This document shows, one piece after another, positions 1-4,867 of a DNA stretch of 10,209 nt (its first letter is position 1; each line of letters starts with the position of its first letter). Below the pieces are notes generated by a model. The model did not search any database and was not told where the DNA came from. It saw only the letters and a program-made list of their open reading frames with translations. This stretch comes from an uncultured Alistipes sp. (lineage in GTDB: Bacteria; Bacteroidota; Bacteroidia; Bacteroidales; Rikenellaceae): positions 1-10,209 of the forward strand of contig CAJGDC010000057.1 of the NCBI GenBank assembly GCA_904502005.1, given 5' to 3'. Position numbers and translations under genes: made by a program.

Positions 1-693
1 AAGTTGAAGGCAAAGGGTATAAATACGGCTTATGAGTTCACCCAGTTGCCCGAAGGTGTTGTTCAGAATATGTTTGGCATAACGGGTGTGAGAACTTGGA
101 AAGAGTTGCAAGGTACTCCTTGTATTGAGTTTGAAGATGGCTTCGAAGCAAAGCAATCTATATGCGTTTCTCGTAGTTTCTCATCCGAGATATATGAGGT
201 CAAGGAGCTGCAGGAGCAGATAGCAAACTTCGCTTCAACTATGGCTGAGAAGTTGCGTAAACAGCACTCCGTTACATCAGAGATAGTAGTCTTTGCCTGC
301 ACCAATCGTTTTAAGGAAGACGCACCGCAGGCGCACTCAAGTGCAATAGTACAATTCACAACACCAACGTCAGATGTTCGCACAATTGTCACCAATGCTG
401 TAAATGCTACAAAAGGGCTATTCAAGAGGGGATATGGATACAAAAAAGCGGGAGTAATCGCGACCAAACTCGTTGCAGAAGATGGAGTTATCCACTCTCT
501 ATTTGAGGATAGAGAGTGCATTGAGCGCGAACACAAGATAACCGCAGCATTAGATTCTATTAATGCTACATTCGGCAAAGGAACAATCAAACTTGCTGTT
601 CAGGGCAGTGGTAAGGTTCGGAGTGCGAGTGAAAATCAATCACCCCACTACACAACGCAGTGGAGTGATATTCCAACAGTTACGGTAAAGTAG
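1..693 (+). CDS. umuC: DNA polymerase V catalytic subunit UmuC (Y-family), C-terminal part
   Basis: Error-prone translesion polymerase subunit that copies past damaged bases in the SOS response. The open frame runs in from the left edge, so the palm/finger active site is outside the window and about 230 C-terminal codons remain. Visible family features are the segment TAYEFTQLPEGVVQ, then GVRTWKELQGTPCIE and KQSICVSRSFS leading into the little-finger (DNA-grip) domain, and the C-terminal tail with SPHYTTQW that matches the DUF4113 tail of UmuC proteins. The usual sliding-clamp-binding pentapeptide (QLxLF-like) is degenerate here, IHSLF at 490-504. The TTG at position 4 is not the real start. 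The gene ends 47 bp from the convergent DUF819 gene, with no clear terminator between them. A umuD partner, if present, would lie to the left. Identification is firm; UmuC versus a plasmid-type homologue cannot be decided. Confidence 0.93.
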   Translation, partial: KLKAKGINTAYEFTQLPEGVVQNMFGITGVRTWKELQGTPCIEFEDGFEAKQSICVSRSFSSEIYEVKELQEQIANFASTMAEKLRKQHSVTSEIVVFACTNRFKEDAPQAHSSAIVQFTTPTSDVRTIVTNAVNATKGLFKRGYGYKKAGVIATKLVAEDGVIHSLFEDRECIEREHKITAALDSINATFGKGTIKLAVQGSGKVRSASENQSPHYTTQWSDIPTVTVK

Positions 694-740
694 CTGTCAA
701 AGATTAACAATATTCACAGGCTCCTTATTGTAGGACAATG

Positions 741-1907
741 CTACAACATCAACAGCAACTGGTAGATTAAATATCCAAGGTAGTTACCAATAGCGTAACC
801 CGCCAAACCATTTGTAATACCAACAACCACAACATCACGATTCTTCATCGTAGCTGCAATCATAGGCACACATACAGGCGAGTTAACAAGCGTATTAGAT
901 GTAATTACAGCTGTATCTGCATCTATACGCAGTGGTCGAGCCAGGAGGACAGTGATAAGCAGAGAACCAAATATAATAACAGCTTGGAACATCAGAACAA
1001 AAATACTCTGCTCCCAGTTAATCGAAGAGAGGTCAGCCATTGTTGCCATCACCAAGCAGAAGACATAGATAAGATACATACCTGCATCATAACTCTTATC
1101 CCAACTGCGCACCTGCTTAGAGCCTGTCATAAGCAACGATAATGTGGTAATTGTCAGAATAAGTGCAACCATAGATATTCCAGATTTACCACCAACAACC
1201 TTTCCGACTACTACAGATATACCCATAATCACGACCGACGCTGCAAATACCTTAAGTAGCTGAATAATAGATGCTTTTGTTGCAAAATCTCGATATGGAT
1301 TATCGTCGTCTTTGTCAATCTTAACCTCCTGCTCGGTATAATTATTACGACCTACAATCTTGCGGGCAATAGTCACACCACCGCCCATTAGGAACATCAG
1401 ATAGAAGAACGATACAATTAGATTACATGTTGAGAGCATCACAAAACTCTCTGTGCTAAGTCCCACCATCTGTTTTATAGCGGCAAGATTTGCGGCTCCA
1501 CCAGTATACTGTCCTACAAGCGATGCTGCCATCTTAGGGGATTCAACACCAAGCTCCTCAGCAAACATTAGATAGCTCACCACAACAATAGCTGCCACAG
1601 AAACGACACCTACAATAAGCGCACTGAGACTTTTACCCCAAGAGAACCTTTTGAAATTACAACCGAAGAGCATCATCGGCAATGCCAATGGCACAAGAAT
1701 CTCCGATATACTCTCTTGAAAGGCTAAAAAAGATTTATGAAGTTCAGCGTCTGAAGGAAAGATACCAATATTAGCAACAATAACACCCAAAATATATAGT
1801 GTAAGTACGGGGCCAAGACGACGAAATAGTTCAAACTTACGAGTTATCCACAACACTCCTGCAGGAGCAAGTAGATAGAAAAAAATGAGTAGCAGTTTTG
1901 CAATCAT
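741..1907 (-). CDS. DUF819 family multi-pass membrane protein (YjcL-like)
   Basis: A 388-residue integral inner-membrane protein with about ten hydrophobic segments spread from residue 2 to the C-terminus. One charged loop, around residues 186-208 (rich in D, K and E), separates the two halves. The motif GQYTGGAANLAAI (residues 132-144) resembles the glycine/asparagine-rich segment of the DUF819 family, and a related polar stretch, TSNTLVNSPVCVP (336-348), sits in the second half. This is consistent with an inverted-repeat transporter-like fold. Function and substrate are unknown for the family and I assign none. The ATG at 1907 begins directly with a hydrophobic helix. It is monocistronic: convergent with umuC and separated from the tRNA-Asp genes by a long intergenic region. 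A possible -7 promoter element lies about 28 bp upstream. Family assignment is from recognition, function open. Confidence 0.8.
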   Translation of the reverse strand: MIAKLLLIFFYLLAPAGVLWITRKFELFRRLGPVLTLYILGVIVANIGIFPSDAELHKSFLAFQESISEILVPLALPMMLFGCNFKRFSWGKSLSALIVGVVSVAAIVVVSYLMFAEELGVESPKMAASLVGQYTGGAANLAAIKQMVGLSTESFVMLSTCNLIVSFFYLMFLMGGGVTIARKIVGRNNYTEQEVKIDKDDDNPYRDFATKASIIQLLKVFAASVVIMGISVVVGKVVGGKSGISMVALILTITTLSLLMTGSKQVRSWDKSYDAGMYLIYVFCLVMATMADLSSINWEQSIFVLMFQAVIIFGSLLITVLLARPLRIDADTAVITSNTLVNSPVCVPMIAATMKNRDVVVVGITNGLAGYAIGNYLGYLIYQLLLML

Positions 1908-1934
1908 AGGTTATTAATAAAGGTTTTCACACCA

Positions 1935-1942
1935 CAAATATA
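1935..1942 (-). promoter_or_regulatory. possible -7 element for the DUF819 gene
   Basis: Minus-strand TATATTTG fits the Bacteroidetes TAnnTTTG box and lies 28 bp before the ATG at 1907. No TTTG is found at 17-20 bp spacing upstream (a CAAA on the plus strand is only 12 bp away), so this is a weak call in AT-rich DNA. Confidence 0.35.
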
Positions 1943-2067
1943 ACCAAAATATCACAAAAAGGTAAATATATGCGAAAAAAAGAAGATAACGGCTCTAATA
2001 TATACAACACAGGCTGTTGCAACACGCAGTTGATGCAAACAACATTGCCCTCGCAAGGTGTAGACAC

Positions 2068-2101
2068 AAAAAAAGAAGACAACCTTTCGATTGTCTTCTT
2101 T
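2068..2101 (-). terminator. intrinsic terminator of the truncated tRNA-Asp copy
   Basis: Read on the minus strand, an 11-bp stem (arms 2072-2082 and 2091-2101, AAGAAGACAA type) with an 8-nt loop, followed by a U tract from the A run at 2068-2074. It is nearly identical to the terminators of the two intact tRNA-Asp genes, but no intact gene now stands in front of it. Confidence 0.75.
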
Positions 2102-2105
2102 GGTG

Positions 2106-2125
2106 CGGTGCGTAGGGGACTCGAA
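2106..2125 (-). pseudogene. tRNA-Asp 3' fragment (20 nt)
   Basis: Identical to the last 20 nt of the intact tRNA-Asp genes: discriminator G, 3' acceptor strand ACGCACC, 3' T-stem CCCCT and T-loop TTCGAGT. The match ends exactly at the 5' edge of the T-loop, and unrelated sequence beginning with a CGCACA/TGTGCG hairpin (2129-2144) follows. The rest of the tRNA is absent, so it cannot be functional. It could be a broken gene duplicate or an integration-site remnant. Confidence 0.85.
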
Positions 2126-2337
2126 TGTCGCACAGAAGTGTGCGTCATCACCGAGAGAGTGCCGCAGTCGCAGAATGCGGAGCGGAAATACACGACCGAG
2201 GTAATGTCGTCAGGCTTTTGCCACTGTGCGTCATCACCGACGAGGTAGCGCAGTCAAGCAACGCTTGGTGCGCGGATAACCGAGGAGGTAACCCCTCATA
2301 AGTTTGAGTCACCTATACACAAATAGTTGTTTAATGC
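2126..2337. other. intergenic segment with irregular repeats, no gene
   Basis: This segment carries no convincing coding frame. It contains a 16-nt direct repeat (TGTGCGTCATCACCGA at 2139-2154 and 2225-2240) followed in both copies by related GCAGTC-containing sequence, several ACCGAG(GAG)GTA-like words, and small hairpins (CGCACA/TGTGCG at 2129-2144). It is more GC-rich than the flanking intergenic DNA. A plus-strand TAAGTTTG at 2299-2306 fits a -7 box but lacks a properly spaced -33 element. Confidence 0.5.
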
Positions 2338-2451
2338 TCTACGATGACTATTGCGAAGCAATGTGTAGTGATGATAAGTTGCTGAGGGCTTGCACTCAAA
2401 GCAAGATATCATCACTACACTATACCGATTTATCGGTATAGTCATCGTGGG
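2338..2451. repeat. structured element A: multi-hairpin inverted-repeat element
   Basis: An outer stem (11 bp perfect, 2341-2351 with 2438-2448, extended by G-T wobbles) encloses three hairpins. These are a small one (TGC-GAA-GCA, 2352-2360), a long central one (14 bp perfect, 2363-2376 with 2407-2420) and a 10-bp palindrome (2420-2441). The central hairpin continues inward through an AG/GA internal loop, TTGCT/AGCAA, an AA bulge and GAG/CTC to the loop GGCTTGCA. The outer stem and the right-hand palindrome share bases, so alternative folds compete. There is no coding frame. The same central hairpin design occurs at 2725-2764. Whether it acts as RNA or as a DNA repeat is unknown. Confidence 0.7.
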
Positions 2452-2461
2452 ACATAGACAC

Positions 2462-2494
2462 AAAAAGAGAAGACAACCTTTCGATTGTCTTCTT
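2462..2494 (-). terminator. intrinsic terminator of tRNA-Asp (left intact copy)
   Basis: Read on the minus strand immediately after the tRNA: a 9-bp stem (2468-2476 with 2485-2493) and an 8-nt loop, then a short U tract from the A run at 2462-2466 after one interrupting base. It is slightly weaker than the copy at 2815-2849. Confidence 0.8.
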
Positions 2495-2499
2495 TGGTG

Positions 2500-2573
2500 C
2501 GGTGCGTAGGGGACTCGAACCCCTGACCCCGTGCGTGACAGGCACGTATTCTAACCAGCTGAACTAACGCACC
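2500..2573 (-). tRNA. tRNA-Asp (GTC), left copy
   Basis: A complete 74-nt cloverleaf on the minus strand: acceptor GGTGCGT/ACGCACC, D-stem GTTC/GAAT (one G-T pair), anticodon stem CGTGC/GCACG with loop CTGTCAC (anticodon GTC), T-stem AGGGG/CCCCT with loop TTCGAGT, and discriminator G73 as expected for tRNA-Asp. CCA is not encoded. It is identical in sequence to the copy at 2854-2927. It has its own promoter (2619-2649) and terminator (2462-2494). Confidence 0.97.
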
Positions 2574-2618
2574 AAGAACCTTGCTTTCAGAAATGTTATT
2601 CCTTTCTAATTGCGAGTG

Positions 2619-2649
2619 CAAAGATAGAGCATTTTTTTTAATCTACAAA
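2619..2649 (-). promoter_or_regulatory. promoter of left tRNA-Asp
   Basis: On the minus strand, TTTG (2646-2649), a 19-bp spacer, then TATCTTTG (2619-2626). This matches both halves of the Bacteroidetes housekeeping promoter. It implies a leader of roughly 40 nt before the tRNA 5' end at 2573. The same boxes and spacing precede the right copy. Confidence 0.85.
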
Positions 2650-2710
2650 TAAAAATGCACCATAAGCATAGATTTTTTTACATTTTTTGTTAATCACCAC
2701 ACAATACTTG

Positions 2711-2764
2711 GCTTGTTGAACAAGCATAGTGACATTGTGGGCTTGCACACAAAATGGCGCTATG
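2711..2764. repeat. structured element B: diverged hairpin copy of element A
   Basis: A short hairpin (GCTTGT/ACAAGC, 2711-2725) is followed directly by a 40-nt hairpin (2725-2764). The second has stem CATAG/CTATG, T-G, G-C, one A-G mismatch, CATT/AATG, a 2-nt AA bulge (2751-2752), GTG/CAC and loop GGCTTGCA (2740-2747). Element A has the same order of parts: small hairpin, main hairpin, AA bulge on the 3' arm, three pairs, then the same 8-nt loop. The stem sequence, however, is changed with pairing kept. It lies in the intergenic DNA after the right tRNA-Asp terminator. No reading frame was found. Confidence 0.65.
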
Positions 2765-2766
2765 AA

Positions 2767-2873
2767 CAACACGCAGTTGATGCAATCAACATTACCCTCG
2801 CAGGGTTGACATACAAAAAAAGAAGACAACCTTTCGGATTGTCTTCTTTGGTGCGGTGCGTAGGGGACTCGAA
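2767..2873 (-). repeat. tRNA-Asp trailer repeat, copy 2
   Basis: Matches 2020-2125. After the tRNA terminator (minus-strand sense) it carries two perfect small hairpins, ACCCT-CGC-AGGGT (2794-2806) and GTTGAT-GCA-ATCAAC (2776-2790), which are damaged in copy 1. The left intact tRNA-Asp lacks this trailer and has element A instead. The terminator and the last 20 nt of the tRNA are part of the shared sequence. Confidence 0.75.
2815..2849 (-). terminator. intrinsic terminator of tRNA-Asp (right copy)
   Basis: On the minus strand, an 11-bp stem (2819-2829 with 2839-2849) with a possible inner CC/GG extension and an A bulge, followed by a U tract from the A run at 2815-2821. It starts 5 nt after the discriminator base. 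Confidence 0.88.
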
Positions 2874-2927
2874 CCCCTGACCCCGTGCGTGACAGGCACG
2901 TATTCTAACCAGCTGAACTAACGCACC
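2854..2927 (-). tRNA. tRNA-Asp (GTC), right copy
   Basis: A 74-nt cloverleaf identical in sequence to 2500-2573, with anticodon GTC in loop CTGTCAC, G73 discriminator and no encoded CCA. It lies 354 bp from the left copy, behind its own promoter at 2973-3003, and downstream of rsmD on the same strand. Two identical Asp tRNAs suggest a local duplication, since the flanks have diverged while the tRNA has not. Confidence 0.97.
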
Positions 2928-2972
2928 AAGAACCTTGCTTTCAGTAGTGTTTTCCCTTCCTGATTGCGAGTG

Positions 2973-3003
2973 CAAAGATAGAGCAAATTTTTCAATATCC
3001 AAA
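2973..3003 (-). promoter_or_regulatory. promoter of right tRNA-Asp
   Basis: On the minus strand, TTTG (3000-3003), a 19-bp spacer, then TATCTTTG (2973-2980), a full match to the Bacteroidetes consensus. The adjoining GCACTCGCAAT is shared with the left promoter, while sequence nearer the tRNA has drifted. The -33 box is about 30 bp beyond the rsmD stop codon. Confidence 0.88.
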
Positions 3004-3033
3004 CTTTTTTACACTTTTTTTTCAAAAAAAATA

Positions 3034-3567
3034 TTATTTTTTGAAGAAGGAGAACTGCACGCTACCGTAACTTCTTGACTGCCAAAATAATGGATGATTC
3101 TCAAAATTATACTTTTCTGAGTGCTCAAAAATGAATATTCCATCCTCTTTGAGTATATTTCCATCTAAAACAAGCCCAACGACCTGCTCTAAGCCCTCCA
3201 AATCGTACGGTGCATCAGAGAAAACAATATCAAAACTCTTTGGACAACTCTTCAAGTAGAGGAAAACATTAGCCTTAACGGCAAAAATATTATCAGCGCC
3301 AAGAGAGCGAGCGGTAGTACGAATAAAGTTATGGTGCACAGCATTAATCTCTACCGAAGTTACACTATTTGCTCCACGAGAGGCAAACTCATAACTCACA
3401 GAGCCTGTACCGGAGAAGAGGTCAAGCACATCACATTGCTCAAAATCTACAAGATTCTGAAGGATATTAAACAAATTCTCCTTAGCAAAGTCTGTCGTAG
3501 GCCTTGCTCGTAGATTCTTCGGCGGATTAATTGCTCGTCCGCGATATTTACCACTGATTATTCGCAT
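3034..3567 (-). CDS. rsmD: 16S rRNA (guanine-N2)-methyltransferase, RsmD family
   Basis: A 177-residue SAM-dependent methyltransferase expected to modify G966 (E. coli numbering) of 16S rRNA during 30S assembly. The N-terminus MRIISGKYRGR and the segment RPTTDFAKENLFNIL (residues 22-36) are family signatures. SAM motif I is DVLDLFSGTG (46-55), with the acidic residue of motif II at E73. The catalytic-loop motif, usually (D/N)PPY/F, reads DAPY at 118-121, with Ala at the first proline position. Length is normal. The start overlaps the end of the DUF3822 gene by 10 bp, so the two are almost certainly co-transcribed and possibly translationally coupled. An AT-rich inverted repeat lies at its stop codon, but no good terminator follows. 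Confidence 0.92.
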   Translation of the reverse strand: MRIISGKYRGRAINPPKNLRARPTTDFAKENLFNILQNLVDFEQCDVLDLFSGTGSVSYEFASRGANSVTSVEINAVHHNFIRTTARSLGADNIFAVKANVFLYLKSCPKSFDIVFSDAPYDLEGLEQVVGLVLDGNILKEDGIFIFEHSEKYNFENHPLFWQSRSYGSVQFSFFKK

Positions 3568-4160
3568 ACAACTTTATAATACTTTTTTAACATCTTTGCG
3601 CTACTATGAGAGCCTATAATATATATAGGTATAGTTATAGGGGTAGATGTAGCGTCTAAAATATTTGCCAAATAGAAGAGCAACTCATCATCGCTACCAA
3701 TCTCCAAAGCCTCTGCCAGCTGTAGCGTTGAGTTATACAAACGCAAATAACAAATATTATCCACCAACTCTATAACAACACAATGCTCGCCACTATGAGT
3801 GGTAGAGAGTAGGGGAGTGGTTACACTCAACCTCGAGCCAAGCTGTTCTGAAAGCGCAGTATAGCAACGTTCAGAGATAGCAATAGCTGCGCACATATCA
3901 CCAACTGAAGCGCTGAACACAGCAATCTCATCGCCGTGTGGAGCTTGACCTGTAACAGCAAGCGCTTGCTCAGCTGAAATATTGGCAGCGAGAGCAACCG
4001 GCAGAAGTGTTACGCGCGGTGTATCTACACACACAACAACATCGCCACTCTCAGGCATAGACCCAAGTGTAGACGCAGAAAAAAAGCGTCCACCCGAAGC
4101 AAGACGGATGGACGCTTTATTATCGGAGATACTAGAGCTCCTCCCAGTTACCTGCCTCAT
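3558..4160 (-). CDS. DUF3822 family protein
   Basis: A 200-residue protein of unknown function. As I recall the family, the conserved elements are ASIRLASGGRFFS near the N-terminus (residues 16-28), a TPRVTLLP segment about 20-30 residues later, and a C-terminal VCE; all are present, and a neighbouring rsmD is usual in Bacteroidetes. It appears shorter than the Bacteroides relatives I remember, mainly in the first third. I chose the ATG at 4160 because it puts about 15 residues before the SIRL motif. A GTG at 4181 would add seven residues. Either start lies within the end of the upstream gene (stop at 4132), an overlap of 29 bp for the ATG. Codons 15-27 coincide with a strong terminator hairpin for that upstream gene. 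Biochemical role unknown. Confidence 0.8.
   Translation of the reverse strand: MRQVTGRSSSISDNKASIRLASGGRFFSASTLGSMPESGDVVVCVDTPRVTLLPVALAANISAEQALAVTGQAPHGDEIAVFSASVGDMCAAIAISERCYTALSEQLGSRLSVTTPLLSTTHSGEHCVVIELVDNICYLRLYNSTLQLAEALEIGSDDELLFYLANILDATSTPITIPIYIIGSHSSAKMLKKYYKVVCE
4079..4118 (-). terminator. intrinsic terminator of the 4132-4776 gene, inside the DUF3822 CDS
   Basis: On the minus strand, a 14-pair stem (10 bp, 4109-4118 with 4083-4092, plus UCCG/CGGG at 4105-4108 with 4093-4096), an 8-nt loop (4097-4104), then a run of seven U including the end of the stem (4079-4085). It begins 13 nt after the upstream stop codon. The reverse direction has no U tract, so it acts on minus-strand transcripts. 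Confidence 0.8.
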
Positions 4161-4776
4161 TGTTACCACGATCCATAGCACCGAACTTGATGCCAGGGTA
4201 CTTGTTAAGAACGTTCAGACAGTTGTCTACAAGATTGATAACCTCCTGGCGATAAACAACAGTATCAAGGAAGTTGATGTAAGGTGCACGGCACTCTACA
4301 GTAGGGATAACAATCTTAGACTCAGTAGTAAGAATAGCTGCCTCAAGGTAGAACTCCTTATTGTCTGAGTATGGGATGTAGCGAAGATTCTGAACATCCT
4401 CAACAGAGAGGTGCTTGAACAGAGAGTCCTTAACAGAGTAGGTAAACTTCTCTACATTCTTAAACTTACGGCCATACTTCTTACGAGCCTGTGCCATAGC
4501 AACAGAGTCATCCTCATCGATAAGACGACGCTCACCCTCCATAGTCTCGTTGAGAACGAAGTTGATAAGCGAATCGAAGTCAGCAGTAAAGTGCTGATAC
4601 TTACTCTTAAACTGACGCTCAGCTGTACGAATGTCCTTGATGCGAGTGATAACCGCCTTCTCGCGGATTTTCTGCTCCTCAGCAAACTTAATTGGTGTTG
4701 AGATTAGGACATAGACATAGAAGCCCAGACCTACTGCTGCCAAAGCAAGCACTAATTGAAGTAGTTTCTTTCCCAT
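4132..4776 (-). CDS. conserved hypothetical membrane-anchored protein
   Basis: I do not recognise a named family. The 214-residue protein begins MGKK, followed by one hydrophobic segment (about residues 5-26), which suggests a single N-terminal membrane anchor with the rest outside the cytoplasm. A helical, charged stretch follows, with KDIRTAERQFKSKYQHFTADFDSLINF (within 47-73). This resembles the layout of type II secretion/type IV pilin-like proteins (membrane helix running into an alignment helix, then a compact domain), but there is no typical prepilin cleavage site, so this is only an analogy. A mostly beta C-terminal half contains IPTVECRAPYINFLD (157-171) and ends in WEEL. It is first in a cluster with the DUF3822 gene and rsmD, and its stop is followed at once by a terminator. 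No clear promoter box was seen upstream. Confidence 0.75.
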   Translation of the reverse strand: MGKKLLQLVLALAAVGLGFYVYVLISTPIKFAEEQKIREKAVITRIKDIRTAERQFKSKYQHFTADFDSLINFVLNETMEGERRLIDEDDSVAMAQARKKYGRKFKNVEKFTYSVKDSLFKHLSVEDVQNLRYIPYSDNKEFYLEAAILTTESKIVIPTVECRAPYINFLDTVVYRQEVINLVDNCLNVLNKYPGIKFGAMDRGNNEAGNWEEL

Positions 4777-4813
4777 TTTTAGAAATAATTTTAATTTATA
4801 ATTTTTTTATTTA

Positions 4814-4845
4814 GTTGCAGAGCTACGAAAAAAATGCTATGTTTG
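4814..4845 (+). promoter_or_regulatory. promoter of the RecD-like helicase gene
   Basis: GTTG (4814-4817), a 20-bp spacer and TATGTTTG (4838-4845) fit the Bacteroidetes promoter. The ATG is 22 bp beyond the -7 box. The divergent gene at 4776 shares this 91-bp intergenic region. Confidence 0.75.
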
Positions 4846-4867
4846 TAGCCAAATAAAACAACTGAAA

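Larger units (their letters stand above)
2020..2125 (-). repeat. tRNA-Asp trailer repeat, copy 1 (with truncated tRNA)
   Basis: About 106 bp that match 2767-2873 closely, comprising CAACACGCAGTTGATGCA, a CCCTCGCA segment, the tRNA terminator hairpin and the last 20 nt of tRNA-Asp. The small hairpin that is perfect in the other copy (GTTGAT/ATCAAC) is damaged here, as is the ACCCT/AGGGT hairpin. This copy is therefore the decayed one. Similarity stops sharply at 2125/2126. Confidence 0.8.

Noticed and set aside
728..746. TTGTAG/CTACAA hairpin between umuC and the DUF819 gene
   Set aside because: It has only six pairs, overlaps a stop codon and has no U tract on either strand, so it is not supportable as a terminator.
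1970..2248. 92-residue plus-strand open frame
   Set aside because: It crosses the tRNA remnant and terminator hairpin, has no promoter or recognisable domain, and its C-terminal part is translated repeat sequence.
2020..2930. CRISPR-like repeat array
   Set aside because: The repeats are tRNA units at 354 and 394 bp spacing with terminators, not short repeats with uniform spacers, and no cas gene is present.
2760..3002. 80-residue minus-strand open frame
   Set aside because: It runs through the right tRNA-Asp and its promoter; the apparent protein is a translation of tRNA sequence.
3021..3045. AT-rich 9-bp inverted repeat at the rsmD stop as a terminator
   Set aside because: In the rsmD direction the right arm is followed by an A-rich, not U-rich, stretch and the stem is nearly all A-T.
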